64,000 nt of DNA from JBAXXL01 sp037127915 (GCA_037127915.1 JBAXXL010000003.1:85596-149595), one strand, 5' to 3'. Positions 15,186 through 25,150 are shown, numbered from the stretch's first letter. Made by a program: numbers and translations. Notes: generated by a model from the letters alone, not told the origin.

Positions 15186-17360
15186 TTATTTCACAATAAC
15201 CGAAACGTTTTCAGTTGTACGACCGTATTTCACAACAAGAAGATATTTTCCACTTGCTAAATTGGCTTTGTTAAGGTTGAATTTGTATTCACCTTTCGAA
15301 TATAAACCATTTCCAATATTCATTACTTCTTTACCAAGCATATCAACTAAAGTTATTTCAAGGCTATTTTGAGAATTGTCGAAAATACTTAATTTTATTT
15401 CCGAATTATCTGTAATAGGGTTTGGAGTAACATATACATCAAATGTATTTGATGGATTGTCACCATCAACTGATGTTCCAACACCTTCGCCATTTAGCCA
15501 AATTGAGAAATTAGCTTTCGATGGATTAGTAGAATTATTGATAAATTTCAGATCGCATGAATACTCTTTATCTCGCGGCGGATTGAATGTAATTGTTAAT
15601 TTGAATTGACCGCCGGATGGGATTAACGGAATTTCGGCTGGTGAAAATGAGTAAGGCGCTTCTATTTCGGTATTACAATCCAAACTGAATTCCGGTATTT
15701 GAACAAGCAAATCTACATCACCTGCGTTTCTAATTGTAATAACAGTATCTTTTTTGCCACTGCATTTCCCGAACATAATTTCATCGCTTGCCACTACAAA
15801 ATCCGCTCCGGCTTTATCGGAATATGTTTCACCAATCAAATCAACATAACCTATACCTTTGCCCCATCCCAAATCGTTATAACCATTTGTGTAAATTCTC
15901 ACTTTTGTGGTATACTTCTTATCCGGGATTAATGGAATGAATTTCATCCTTTCGGTATAAGAACTACCCGAAATTACAACCTTTGGCATTTTATATTCAC
16001 CTGCGTAAATAAAATCTTTTTGGTTTTTATCAGGGAAATAAATACTGTCAATAACCATGTTAGATTGTCCGGTATTTGTAATTTCAACATCAGCGAATGC
16101 AACTTTTCCCACCATGATTTTACCGAAATCGATAGGATAACTTGTAATACTAAGATTAGCGCCATAATTTAACTTTTCACCACCCGTTGCTTCTACAGGA
16201 ATGTCAAATATTGATTCGCTATTAGCGTTGACTGCATTACAAACAATAAATACATCATCTACATAGTCACCGTCTTCGGTAGGTTTAAACCTGAGCATTA
16301 ACTTTTTCTGCATTTCCGGTTCCAAAGTAAATGTCTTAGGAACGTTCATCAAAGTAAAACAAGTTTGCTCGGTTCTATCCAATCTAACATCAGTAACGAC
16401 AAGAGGTTCTCTGCCGAAGTTTTTAATTACGCAAGTAGAAAACAAACTGTCACCTGTTAAACAAGAACCCATCTGAATTCTTTCAAATTGACTTTTCAAA
16501 AAAGCTTCGGGGTTTGGTGTGTCATCTAAAAATAATTCTACAAGTGATTTAAGAGTATATTCGGTAGCGTCAGTTGTAGAACCCGCTACATTAGACCAAT
16601 CAATAGAATAAACTGCAACAGTCGATTTGCCAATATCGATCATTCCGGCAATGTATTTTGTACCGCCAAATGCATTTGTTCTATTAAACTCTTTAAACTT
16701 TGATTCCGGTTTAATTTGGAACATATCCGCATCACGGTAAAGTCTTATAGGCCATTGTATTCCGCTCCCATTCCTATCATAGCCACCGTTAAAATGCAAT
16801 GATTGGCCGGATGTTGGTACGCCTTCAGCACCATAAACATCGAAACCAATATATGTATTATCTTTAATAAGTGAAACTTGCTCCGGTATTAAACCAAGAG
16901 TTTCAGTAACAAATTTGTTGGCATCGGTATTACCGGCGGCTTTTCTGAGCCAGTTATTACCAAGAATAATAACATCTTTGCCTGCGGCAATCATTTCATT
17001 GATTTTATCTATTACCCTAATTCCACCTACGGAATGATCAAGCCCTTTATCTTTAAGAAGAAAAATTGCAAAATCATAAGATGTAATCGGATATTGCGCA
17101 AATGCACCGGGACCAAATGGTACTCGCTGACAGAAAGGTTTCCATAAATCGCGCGATGTAAGAGGGTTCCAATAAAGAAGGTCTATTAAATTCGTAACTT
17201 GCGTATTAGTACCCGGAAATCCGTTACCTTCGCCATTGCCCATTTGGTCTTCTATACCATCTAATAATAGATAATAAGGCCTACTTGCTGATTTAGCAGT
17301 ATTATTTGTGATTAATCCTATTGTAAAAACTATTACAATAAAGAGTATGAGTTTTTTCAT
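15186..17360 (-). CDS. T9SS-exported surface protein with choice-of-anchor-D domains
   Basis: The 724-residue product has a signal peptide (MKKLILFIVIVFTIGLI). The N-terminal 280 residues show alternating strands and helices (YYLLLDGIED, AIFLLKDKGL, KDVIILGNNWL, IDIGKSTVAVYSIDW), perhaps a glutamine-amidotransferase-like fold, but no catalytic residues can be named. Residues about 295-640 are three ASH/choice-of-anchor-D beta-sandwich repeats (FTLEPEMQKKLMLRFKPTEDGDY, NTGQSNMVIDSIYFP, IPSGGQFKLTITFNPP). The last 85 residues are a T9SS type A sorting domain: VTPNPITDNSEIKLSI, DMLGKEV, LASGKYLLVV. It should be secreted and attached to the surface. Monocistronic, with its own terminator. Confidence 0.82.
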   Translation of the reverse strand: MKKLILFIVIVFTIGLITNNTAKSASRPYYLLLDGIEDQMGNGEGNGFPGTNTQVTNLIDLLYWNPLTSRDLWKPFCQRVPFGPGAFAQYPITSYDFAIFLLKDKGLDHSVGGIRVIDKINEMIAAGKDVIILGNNWLRKAAGNTDANKFVTETLGLIPEQVSLIKDNTYIGFDVYGAEGVPTSGQSLHFNGGYDRNGSGIQWPIRLYRDADMFQIKPESKFKEFNRTNAFGGTKYIAGMIDIGKSTVAVYSIDWSNVAGSTTDATEYTLKSLVELFLDDTPNPEAFLKSQFERIQMGSCLTGDSLFSTCVIKNFGREPLVVTDVRLDRTEQTCFTLMNVPKTFTLEPEMQKKLMLRFKPTEDGDYVDDVFIVCNAVNANSESIFDIPVEATGGEKLNYGANLSITSYPIDFGKIMVGKVAFADVEITNTGQSNMVIDSIYFPDKNQKDFIYAGEYKMPKVVISGSSYTERMKFIPLIPDKKYTTKVRIYTNGYNDLGWGKGIGYVDLIGETYSDKAGADFVVASDEIMFGKCSGKKDTVITIRNAGDVDLLVQIPEFSLDCNTEIEAPYSFSPAEIPLIPSGGQFKLTITFNPPRDKEYSCDLKFINNSTNPSKANFSIWLNGEGVGTSVDGDNPSNTFDVYVTPNPITDNSEIKLSIFDNSQNSLEITLVDMLGKEVMNIGNGLYSKGEYKFNLNKANLASGKYLLVVKYGRTTENVSVIVK

Positions 17361-17431
17361 AATTCACTCCAAAAAAGTTTTTTAAAATTTTTCTATTTTT
17401 ATATTACCAAATTACTATTTTTTCATAAAAT

Positions 17432-17457
17432 AAAAAAGGGTTTACACCCTTTTTTTT
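17432..17457 (-). terminator. Terminator of htpG
   Basis: A stem AAAAAAGGGT/ACCCTTTTTT with a 4-base loop sits at the htpG stop codon. It is symmetrical and could work on both strands, but only the minus-strand htpG gene needs it here. Confidence 0.75.
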
Positions 17458-19327
17458 AATTTTCTGTAGCTTTCATAATAAAATCATTCATTCTCGTAAC
17501 GAAGTCTGCCGGGTTCTTTAAATAACCCTCTAAAAGCAAAGCACTGTCAAAGAGTTGTTCGATTGCATTTTTCAATCTCGGGTCATCTTTATCTTTAAGA
17601 TAAATTTCAGCAAGGTTCTTTATTATCTGATGATTGATGTTTACTTCCAATATTCGTTTCGATAAAGTATAATTCTTTTCCATATACTGCATCATTTTTT
17701 CCATTTGCGGATCCATACCTTCGGCACCAACAACCAATGTGACCGGGGATTCAACCAAACGTTTCGACTCTAACACATCTTCTACTTTATCGCCAAGTAC
17801 TGTTTTAAAATATGTCAACAAATCGCTTTTTGCAGTTTCAGTAATTTCCGATTCTTCGTTATGGTCGATTTTTATATCAGCTTTTTCTATTGATTTAAAT
17901 GATTTGCCTTCATAATCGCCAAAATAAGGAACTGTAAATACATCAACAGGGTCGGTCAAATATAGAACTTCAATTTCATTCTTCTTGAAATATTCCAAAT
18001 TTGGATTGCGCTCGACTTGCTCACGGCTTGGACCTGTTAGGTAATATATATGTTCCTGTTTTTCATCAAGTTTTGAAGTATAGGAATTTAAATTAGTAAA
18101 TTCGCCTGCTTTTGTTTTGGAACTTTCATACCGAAGTAATTCAATGATACGCTTTTTATTCATAAAGTCGCTATTGGCACCGGTTTTGAAAAGTGAGCCA
18201 AATTCACGATAGAATTTCTCATATTTTTCTTTATCCTCATCGGCCATTTTTTCGAGCCAACCAAGTATGCGGCTTTTAATAATATCGGCTATTTTATGGA
18301 TTATCGGGCTGTTTTGTGTTACTTCGCGGCTTACGTTCAGCGGTAGATCCTCTGTATCGATAACACCTTTTATAAAACTAAAATAATCAGGTAAAAGTTC
18401 CTGGCAATCATCTTGGATAAAGATTTTACTTGAATATAGATGTAGAGTTTTTCTATCGCGTTCGGCGAATAAATTCTGTGGTGCATTTTCGGGAAGAAAC
18501 AGTAATGCTTTGAAATTGATTGTACCTTCTATATCGAGCTTCAAATAATCAAGCGGAGGAAAATAATCATTGCTTATAAATTTATAAAACTCAGCAACTT
18601 CTTCTTTATTCAAATCGGATTCTTTCTTATGCCAAAGCGCCTCGACAACGTTTACTTTTTCATTATCGATATATATTGGAAAATCAACAAAGTTTGAGTA
18701 TTTGTTCAATATCTGTTTTACTTGGAATTTATCAGCTATATATTTGTATTCATCTTTTAATTTGAACGATATTTTTGTTCCTCGATTTTCTTTATCGCTA
18801 GGTTCTACCGAATAAGAGTCTTCGCCTTGAGATGTCCATTTGTAAGCGGTCGAATTTAAATCGGCGTGTCTTGTTTCAATAGTTACTTCGTCAGTAACCA
18901 TAAAAATCGAATAGAATCCCACACCAAATTTGCCAATTAACTGGTTCTCTAATTTATCTGAATCTTTGAGGTTTTTAATGTATTCCAAAGTGCCTGAGCT
19001 GGCTACTGTACCGATGCGTTCAACTAAATCTTCATGAGTCATTCCGATACCGGTATCTTCAATAGAGAACATTCCTGTTTCAGGTTCAACACTTATGGTG
19101 ATTTTTAATTCTTCTTCCGATGATAAAACTTCCTCATTAGTCAATTTCAAAAACCGAATTTTATTTAATGCGTCCGAAGAATTCGATACGATTTCTCTTA
19201 AAAACACTTCAGGATGTGTATATAATGAATGAATTATCAGATTTAATAATTGTTTCATCTCAGCTTTGTACTGAAATTGTTCTATCTTTTTTTCTTGTTC
19301 CATAACTTCCATTTTCTTATTAAACAT
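17456..19327 (-). CDS. htpG: Chaperone HtpG (Hsp90)
   Basis: The 623-residue product matches the full length of bacterial Hsp90. The ATP-binding domain shows LREIVSNSSDALNKIRF, DTGIGMTHEDL (magnesium/ATP loop) and IGKFGVGFYS. The middle domain contains VIDTEDLPLNVSRE, and the C-terminal dimerisation domain ends near residue 620. It folds client proteins using ATP in the cytoplasm. Three in-frame ATGs lie close together at the start; the one at 19303 (MEQEKKIEQFQ) is also plausible. It appears monocistronic. No heat-shock CIRCE-type inverted repeat is evident upstream. Confidence 0.96.
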   Translation of the reverse strand: MFNKKMEVMEQEKKIEQFQYKAEMKQLLNLIIHSLYTHPEVFLREIVSNSSDALNKIRFLKLTNEEVLSSEEELKITISVEPETGMFSIEDTGIGMTHEDLVERIGTVASSGTLEYIKNLKDSDKLENQLIGKFGVGFYSIFMVTDEVTIETRHADLNSTAYKWTSQGEDSYSVEPSDKENRGTKISFKLKDEYKYIADKFQVKQILNKYSNFVDFPIYIDNEKVNVVEALWHKKESDLNKEEVAEFYKFISNDYFPPLDYLKLDIEGTINFKALLFLPENAPQNLFAERDRKTLHLYSSKIFIQDDCQELLPDYFSFIKGVIDTEDLPLNVSREVTQNSPIIHKIADIIKSRILGWLEKMADEDKEKYEKFYREFGSLFKTGANSDFMNKKRIIELLRYESSKTKAGEFTNLNSYTSKLDEKQEHIYYLTGPSREQVERNPNLEYFKKNEIEVLYLTDPVDVFTVPYFGDYEGKSFKSIEKADIKIDHNEESEITETAKSDLLTYFKTVLGDKVEDVLESKRLVESPVTLVVGAEGMDPQMEKMMQYMEKNYTLSKRILEVNINHQIIKNLAEIYLKDKDDPRLKNAIEQLFDSALLLEGYLKNPADFVTRMNDFIMKATEN

Positions 19328-19469
19328 AACTAAAATTTATAGCATAAAAAACGTTTTTTGGGTCTAATTATTGTTTAATAACATTGCTCATCGTCGGAAT
19401 TATGGGTTATTGTGGCACCATATTTGATAGATTACGGTATATGTATTTTATTAATATTTGGGGGGCCAA

Positions 19470-19922
19470 ATGAATAAATTTAAGTTAAAAAAAGCACATT
19501 TCGTAAACGGTATCATTGCAACATTGGGAATATTTACAGTAGTATTATTCATTTCATTTTTGCACAGAATCTTTATATCACCTTCTATTGACCCTTATGT
19601 CAATCAAGAAAGTTCATCTAAGAAAAAAGAAGTCATTCAAATAAATGTACTCAACGCCTGTGGTATCGATGGTTTAGCGTCGAAAGCTAAAGAATACTTA
19701 CGCCAACGTGGTTTCGATGTAGTCGAAGTGGGCAATTATTCTGAGGTATTAAACCACTCTGTAATTTGCGATAGAATTGGTGATGCAAAATCGGCCGATA
19801 AAGTTGCTTATGCGATGGGAATTTCCAACAAATCCATTATTAGCCAAGTTGACTCAAGTTTATACATAAGAGCGAGCGTGATTATCGGCAACGACTTTTT
19901 CGAATTAAAGCCATTTAATTAA
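19470..19922 (+). CDS. LytR C-terminal-domain membrane protein
   Basis: The product has a short cytoplasmic tail, one membrane helix (about residues 12-34) and a periplasmic LytR_C domain: VIQINVLNACGIDGLASKAKEYLRQRGFDVVEVGNYS, with the typical V-x-NA-x-G-x-x-x-A-x-x-x-x-x-x-L-x-x-x-GF-x-V pattern. The domain often accompanies cell-wall assembly proteins, but its action here is unknown. The start is the ATG at 19470, preceded by a GGGGGG run; an in-frame TTG at 19458 is less likely. The TrmH-like gene begins 8 bp downstream. Confidence 0.82.
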   Translation: MNKFKLKKAHFVNGIIATLGIFTVVLFISFLHRIFISPSIDPYVNQESSSKKKEVIQINVLNACGIDGLASKAKEYLRQRGFDVVEVGNYSEVLNHSVICDRIGDAKSADKVAYAMGISNKSIISQVDSSLYIRASVIIGNDFFELKPFN

Positions 19923-19930
19923 TAGAGCAA

Positions 19931-20467
19931 ATGCGAAAACTCACACACAAAGAACTGTTGGATCAGCGTCAAACCTCGGAAGATGCACTTAAAAGTACGC
20001 GTCATCCAATAAGCATAGTATTAGATAATATTAGAAGCAGTTATAATGTCGGATCAGTCTTTCGCTCATCCGATTCTGCTTTAGTTGAAGAAGTACTGTT
20101 ATGCGGATTCACTCCTGCCCCACCTCGAAAAGAAGTCCATAAAACGGCTTTAGGTGCAGACGAATCGGTACCTTGGAGGTACTTTGCGACTACATTAGAA
20201 GCAATTGAATATAAAAAGAAACAAGGTTCTAAAATCGTAGCTCTGGAATTAACCGAGAACGCTAAAGGTTATAGTGATTTATCAAAGGAAGATTTTCCGC
20301 TATGCATTGTTGTAGGTAATGAGATTAGTGGAATATCGGACGAAGTGTTGGCATTATGTGATTTCGCTATTGAAATTCCAATGTACGGAGTGAAACACTC
20401 ACTAAATGTAAGTGTTTCAGCCGGTATTGCAATTTATGAAGCTGTAAGGATTTGGAAATCCTTTTAG
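19931..20467 (+). CDS. TrmH/SpoU-family RNA 2'-O-methyltransferase
   Basis: The 178-residue product has the three SPOUT motifs: IVLDNIRSSYNVGSVFRSSDS (motif 1, with N and R for ribose methylation), CIVVGNEISGISDEVLALCD (motif 2) and IPMYGVKHSLNVSVSAGIAIYEA (motif 3), which form the knotted SAM-binding site. Length fits the small TrmL/TrmH-like group acting on tRNA or rRNA; the exact site is unclear. It is probably co-transcribed with the LytR_C gene, 8 bp upstream. Confidence 0.9.
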   Translation: MRKLTHKELLDQRQTSEDALKSTRHPISIVLDNIRSSYNVGSVFRSSDSALVEEVLLCGFTPAPPRKEVHKTALGADESVPWRYFATTLEAIEYKKKQGSKIVALELTENAKGYSDLSKEDFPLCIVVGNEISGISDEVLALCDFAIEIPMYGVKHSLNVSVSAGIAIYEAVRIWKSF

Positions 20468-20471
20468 CCGA

Positions 20472-21554
20472 TTATTTTACTATTTGATTAACTCTGAAAT
20501 CAACATATCCTTCAGCGACAGGAAGCTGAACAACCCATTCCCCATTCGGATTTATAAACCCGAATTTTTTTTCTGCCCGAATGGAAGCCCATGCTAAGCC
20601 TTTATGGAAAGGTGTTGCAAAATCATATTCCTTTTCCAATATATTCTGTCCATAAGGATCAATAAATATCCACTTTCCATCCATTTTCTGTACAGCGGCT
20701 AAACCTTGAGAAAAATCTGTTACGGTGGCAAAGGTTTCTTGAGTCATTAACACGCCTTGTCTATTAATTACTTGCCATAGTGGTTTAAACTTCGAATTTG
20801 GCAAAGCGGTAAAAGCATAGCCATTTTTGAAACCGCGTGCAAATTGGCGATTTGTTTTAATAACAGTTTTTCCATTATAATCAATAAATAAAAATCTACC
20901 TGCTATATATACCGGTGCTAACGAATCTGAAAATGACAAAGCATCGTCGTATTGGAATGGAATCTGCATTTCGCCTTTCTTGTTCATAAATCCGAATTTC
21001 GCATCCTTATTATGAACAACCGCTAAACCTTCGACAAACGGCAAGCCGAATACACCTTTATCAGCTTTGATAACAAATTCCCCTTTTTTGTTAATGAAAC
21101 CGCGTTCATCGAAATTCATTACCCAAGCTAAACCATCTACAAAAACAGTTGCATCGTACCAATTGGGTGCTACAATTTGTTTGCCACTGTGATCGATATA
21201 AGCGTATTTAACTGTATCACACGTTTCGGATACACAATAACGAATCATAGCGGTACTATCAGAAAAAACTTTTGCATTATCAGCCACAAATGAGAATTTC
21301 AAATTCCCTTTTGTATCATAATAAGCCCATTTCTTTTGTCCGTCTATTTCTTTTATTGTTAATATGAGACCTTGACCATATCCCCCGATTTGAATCAAGT
21401 CCAATGGTTCGAACATCATATTGCCTTTATAATCAAAAACATGCCACTTTCCATCCAATTTATAAGCTCCAAGCGGCTCATTATCATTATTTTGCGCGTT
21501 TAGTGTTGTTAATGCTATAATCAACGTTACTATTAATAATATGTACTTTCTCAT
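20472..21554 (-). CDS. WG-repeat exported protein
   Basis: The product has a signal peptide (MRKYILLIVTLIIALTTLNAQ) followed by about eight WG-type repeats with the pattern K-W/F-G-F/Y-I/F-D/N-x-x-G, for example GKWHVFDYKGN, RGFINKKGEF, FGFMNKKGEM, GKWIFIDPYGQ and FGFINPNGEW. These repeats form a beta-rich scaffold of unknown function, common in Bacteroidota. The ATG at 21554 is preferred: it has AGG 9 nt upstream and leaves 11 bp after ybaK, whereas the longer frame needs a TTG. Last gene of the scpA-ybaK-WG operon. Confidence 0.85.
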   Translation of the reverse strand: MRKYILLIVTLIIALTTLNAQNNDNEPLGAYKLDGKWHVFDYKGNMMFEPLDLIQIGGYGQGLILTIKEIDGQKKWAYYDTKGNLKFSFVADNAKVFSDSTAMIRYCVSETCDTVKYAYIDHSGKQIVAPNWYDATVFVDGLAWVMNFDERGFINKKGEFVIKADKGVFGLPFVEGLAVVHNKDAKFGFMNKKGEMQIPFQYDDALSFSDSLAPVYIAGRFLFIDYNGKTVIKTNRQFARGFKNGYAFTALPNSKFKPLWQVINRQGVLMTQETFATVTDFSQGLAAVQKMDGKWIFIDPYGQNILEKEYDFATPFHKGLAWASIRAEKKFGFINPNGEWVVQLPVAEGYVDFRVNQIVK

Positions 21555-21565
21555 TTTTTTTTTCC

Positions 21566-22048
21566 TCAAATTGCGGTTTTAACTGTTTTAATATCAAGAA
21601 TCCTTTTTAATTCATTTGGAGCAATCTCAACAATAAACCCTCGTTTACCACCATTGATAAATATTTTTTCTAGTTCAAATATAGTTTCCTCAGCATAAAC
21701 TATCATTTCTTTTTTTGTACCGAATGGACTTGTTCCCCCAAATTGGTATCCTGTCCATTTCATTGCCTGATTTGCGTCTGCAGGCTCAAGTTTTTTAAAT
21801 CCTGCTAAACGTGATAATTCTTTGGTTGAAACATTTTTATCGCCATGCTCCAGCATTAAAAGACATTGTTTATTCTCATTTTCAAAAACCAACGATTTTA
21901 TCACAATGTGTTCGTCGATTTTTAAAACATCAGCAGTTTGGCTTGTTCCGCCTTTATCTTCATACTCGTATAAATACGAATTAAAATCCACTTTGTTCTC
22001 TTGCAGAAAACGCGTACCCGGGGTAACCGGAAATTTATCTTTTGACAT
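21566..22048 (-). CDS. ybaK: YbaK/EbsC-type aminoacyl-tRNA deacylase
   Basis: The 160-residue product matches Cys-tRNA(Pro) deacylase-type editing proteins: TPGTRFLQENKVDFNSYLYEY at the N-terminus, IVIKSLVFENENKQCLLML with the conserved Lys, and the substrate loop YQFGGTSPFGTKKEMIVY (family pattern G-x-x-SP-x-G). It hydrolyses mischarged tRNA such as Cys-tRNA(Pro). It lies 5 bp after scpA and 11 bp before the WG-repeat gene. Confidence 0.9.
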   Translation of the reverse strand: MSKDKFPVTPGTRFLQENKVDFNSYLYEYEDKGGTSQTADVLKIDEHIVIKSLVFENENKQCLLMLEHGDKNVSTKELSRLAGFKKLEPADANQAMKWTGYQFGGTSPFGTKKEMIVYAEETIFELEKIFINGGKRGFIVEIAPNELKRILDIKTVKTAI

Positions 22049-22053
22049 CTTTG

Positions 22054-22755
22054 TTACTTCGCAAAAATTACTATATCACCAAAATCTTTAAATTGACGAA
22101 TAAATATCATATTATCTTTTAACAAAGTTAAAATTGCTAAGAATGTTGCAACTATACTTATCTTATCTGTATTTTTAACAAAGTTATAAAACGTAACTTT
22201 CTTTTTCGATCTTATAACGTTCATCAGAGCCGACATTCTTTCTTCAACCGATACTGTATTCATATCAACAATATGCGGAGGATCACCTTTGGCTTTTTCG
22301 ATAGCTTTTTTAAATGCGTTCATCAAATCAAAAATCGTAGTGTTTTTATATGTTTCTTCTTCATATTCTTCTCGGTCAGCGTCAAACAAACTTCTATAAT
22401 AAGTATATTTCTGATTTTCGTATTGTTCGCCGATATTTTTTGCACCATCTTTGATTTGCTGATATTCAAGTAAACGCTGAATAAGCTGTTTTCGGGGATC
22501 CTCACCATCTTCGTTACCAGCTTCAACTGTTCTTGGTAAAAGCATTTGTGATTTAATATACATCAGATTTGCGGCCATATATATGAACTCTGAAGCCAAT
22601 TCCAAATCGAAATACTGCATCAACCTGATATAGCTCAAAAATTCCTCTGCAATTCTTGCTATCGGAATATCATATATGTTCACTTCTTCTTTTTTAATAA
22701 AATAAAGAAGCAAATCAAATGGACCTTCGAAATTCGGTAGTTTAATCTTGTACAT
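22054..22755 (-). CDS. scpA: Segregation and condensation protein A
   Basis: The 233-residue product begins YKIKLPNFEGPFDLLLYFIKKEEVNIYDIPI, the diagnostic ScpA/kleisin start (FEGPLDLLL-L-I-x-x-x-x-x-DI-DI-I-I). It contains ASEFIYMAANLMYIKSQMLLP, the helix that contacts the SMC neck, and ends in a winged-helix segment that closes the SMC ring. It works with SMC and ScpB in chromosome compaction; scpB is not in the window. First gene of a three-gene operon. Confidence 0.95.
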   Translation of the reverse strand: MYKIKLPNFEGPFDLLLYFIKKEEVNIYDIPIARIAEEFLSYIRLMQYFDLELASEFIYMAANLMYIKSQMLLPRTVEAGNEDGEDPRKQLIQRLLEYQQIKDGAKNIGEQYENQKYTYYRSLFDADREEYEEETYKNTTIFDLMNAFKKAIEKAKGDPPHIVDMNTVSVEERMSALMNVIRSKKKVTFYNFVKNTDKISIVATFLAILTLLKDNMIFIRQFKDFGDIVIFAK

Positions 22756-22864
22756 TAATCAACTTTTGTAACTAACCTTTATAATTAGTGAAGCTGTTTC
22801 AATAATTCGATATATATTATTCGTCATTTTGAAACAGCTCACTGTGAATTTAGCGTTTATACGC

Positions 22865-23827
22865 TTATATCAATCCTTTAGAGTGCTTTTCCGATAAATT
22901 GTCCAACATTGCTTTGGTCATTGTATCCAAATCAAAATCCGGTTTCCAATTCCATTCTTCACGCGCACAACTATCATCAATCGAGCCAGGCCAGCTATCT
23001 GCAATAGCTTGACGGAAATCAGGATTATAGGTAATTGTGAAATCGGGTATGTATTTTTTAATTGAATCAACAATATCTTCCGGTGCAAAGCTAAACGCCG
23101 CAACGTTAAAGTCACTGTGATGCTTTAGTTTACTGAAATCCGCTTCAGCTAAATCTATTGTAGCTTTAATACAATCAGGCATAAACATCATTGGTAAACG
23201 AGTGCCTTCTGCTAAAAAACAATTGTACTTTTTATTTTTTACAGCTTCGTAATATATTTCTACCGCGTAATCCGTTGTTCCCCCGCCAGGCAATGTTTCA
23301 GATGAAATTATACCAGGGTAGCGCAAACCGCGAACATCTAATCCGAATTTCTGTACGTAATAATCGCACAATCTTTCACCGCAAACTTTGGTAACACCAT
23401 ACATTGAAGCAGGTCTCAAAACTGATTCTTGCGGTACGTTTTCTTTTGGTACACCTTCACCCCAAACTGCTATCGAAGAAGGTATAATGATCTTTTCTAA
23501 TTTATATTGAACACCAATCTCTAAAATATTCAAAGTACCGGTCATATTGATATCCCAGCAAAGTTGCGGTCTTTTTTCGCCAACTGCTGATAATATAGCC
23601 GCTAAATGGAATATAGTATCAATCTCATATTTTTTAACCAATGCTTCGATTGATTCCTTATTCAAAACATCCAAAATTTCATAAGGTCCGCTATTTTTGA
23701 TATTCTCGGGTGCATCGCATCGAACATCCGAAGCGATTACGTTTTCATTGCCGTATTTTTTCTTTAAAGCAAAAATTAATTCTGAGCCAATTTGGCCTAA
23801 AGCACCGGTAACTAAGATTTTTTTCAT
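22865..23827 (-). CDS. SDR-type L-threonine 3-dehydrogenase
   Basis: The 320-residue product is an extended short-chain dehydrogenase: ILVTGALGQIGSEL (NAD-binding GxxGxxG), the catalytic Ser region IIPSSIAVWG and Y-x-x-x-K in MYGVTKVCGE. The stretch YPGIISSETLPGGGTTDYAVEIYYEA and the later DSWPGSIDDSCAREEWNWKP are characteristic of the epimerase-like L-threonine dehydrogenases, which oxidise L-threonine to 2-amino-3-ketobutyrate, in place of sugar epimerisation. It would feed threonine into glycine and acetyl-CoA. No 2-amino-3-ketobutyrate ligase gene is adjacent. A possible TAATTTTG -7 box is 42 bp upstream. Confidence 0.87.
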   Translation of the reverse strand: MKKILVTGALGQIGSELIFALKKKYGNENVIASDVRCDAPENIKNSGPYEILDVLNKESIEALVKKYEIDTIFHLAAILSAVGEKRPQLCWDINMTGTLNILEIGVQYKLEKIIIPSSIAVWGEGVPKENVPQESVLRPASMYGVTKVCGERLCDYYVQKFGLDVRGLRYPGIISSETLPGGGTTDYAVEIYYEAVKNKKYNCFLAEGTRLPMMFMPDCIKATIDLAEADFSKLKHHSDFNVAAFSFAPEDIVDSIKKYIPDFTITYNPDFRQAIADSWPGSIDDSCAREEWNWKPDFDLDTMTKAMLDNLSEKHSKGLI

Positions 23828-23868
23828 ATTACATTTCCAATTATTTGATATTGCATATTTATAGATTA

Positions 23869-23876
23869 CAAAATTA
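23869..23876 (-). promoter_or_regulatory. Possible -7 element upstream of the threonine dehydrogenase gene
   Basis: Minus-strand TAATTTTG fits TAnnTTTG. The region is AT-rich, so chance matches are possible; the upstream box is not clear. Confidence 0.35.
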
Positions 23877-23955
23877 CAAAATTTTACTTTTTATATAGCG
23901 AAATCTTTTGCTTTTGTTCATTCAAGCAAACTCCAAATTTTAACTTTCAAGAAAA

Positions 23956-25008
23956 TTATTTATACAACTCTATAATTTTTGTGAATATATCGGTATTGTG
24001 ATAAATACCGGAAAAGTTCTCAGCACCCGGACCAAAAGCAAGAACAGGAACCCAACAACCGGTATGCTTCAACGTTGAAAAACCCAATTCCAGTTTTTCT
24101 TTACCATTGCTTAGATCTATGTTCTCCAAAGATAATCCGCCTGTTTCATGGTCAGCGGTAACAATAACCAATGTATTTCCTTTTTTCTTCGCGAAGTCCA
24201 AAGCCGCACCAACTGTTTTATTAAAATCTTTCAGTTCAGCAGATAAATAAATTTTATCATTATTATGTAAAGCCCAATCAATTTGAGAACCTTCGATCAT
24301 AATAAAAAACCCTTTATTTTTACCATCAAGAAATTTCAAAGCATATTCAGTCGCATTAGGTTCCATATCTCCCCGACCCTTATTCGCTTGTTCAGCGTCA
24401 TTATCAGCAACAAAAACTGCTATCTTGGGATATGTAATTGCTAATGTTTTAAAAAAGGCTGCATCATTATAATCTTTGGTAGTTTTGATTTCAAAACCCT
24501 TTTGCTTCATTTGGCTTGAAAGCGGTATGAAGTACTTTTCTCCCCCGCCAATCAATAAATCTACAGGTGAATTTACTTGGTCTTTAGCTATTGCATCATA
24601 ATTATCTCTGTCAATATCGTGTGCTGTAAACGATGCCGGAGTTGCATGATTAATTTTGCTAGTCGCAATAATTCCGGTAACATATCCTTTTTGCGATGCA
24701 ATCTCAAGCATTGATTTGACTTCTGTTGAATCCGATGACACGCCGATCGCTCCATTAAACGTCTTAACTCCACAGGCGATTGCTGTTCCACCGGCTCCGG
24801 AATCTGTAACATAATCAGAAGCAGATTGAGTTTTATTGATACCAATTATCGGAAATTGCTCTATAATCGAAGCTGTCCCTGTGATGGTTGACATCAAACT
24901 CGATTGCGCGAAACCCATTCCATCGCCAATGATTAGAATAATGTTTTGCGGCTTTTGAGAAAAAAGAGTAATTGGTAAGAAAATCAATAAAAATAATATT
25001 TTTTTCAT
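23956..25008 (-). CDS. Periplasmic alkaline phosphatase
   Basis: The 350-residue product has a signal peptide ending near FSQ (18) and the PhoA-family metal and catalytic motifs: IILIIGDGMG with Asp29, the nucleophile Ser70 in TDSGAGGTAIACG, NHATPASFTAHDIDRD, IEGSQIDWALHNND, and TADHETGG near residue 284. It hydrolyses phosphomonoesters with two zinc ions and usually one magnesium. There is no T9SS domain, so it is probably periplasmic. The final HTGCWVPVLAFGPGAENF with HT supplies further zinc ligands. It ends about 130 bp upstream of the dehydrogenase start. Confidence 0.93.
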   Translation of the reverse strand: MKKILFLLIFLPITLFSQKPQNIILIIGDGMGFAQSSLMSTITGTASIIEQFPIIGINKTQSASDYVTDSGAGGTAIACGVKTFNGAIGVSSDSTEVKSMLEIASQKGYVTGIIATSKINHATPASFTAHDIDRDNYDAIAKDQVNSPVDLLIGGGEKYFIPLSSQMKQKGFEIKTTKDYNDAAFFKTLAITYPKIAVFVADNDAEQANKGRGDMEPNATEYALKFLDGKNKGFFIMIEGSQIDWALHNNDKIYLSAELKDFNKTVGAALDFAKKKGNTLVIVTADHETGGLSLENIDLSNGKEKLELGFSTLKHTGCWVPVLAFGPGAENFSGIYHNTDIFTKIIELYK

Positions 25009-25150
25009 CTGTTTACCTGAATTTTAATTTATTTATATTCGAAATTAAAAATAAATTATTGCAAAGTGCTTTTATTTGTAACTTTTTTCGTATTTATGTG
25101 TTTTATGATATTGATTTTTTTGTAATATTATTTTTGTTTTTGGAGCGTTT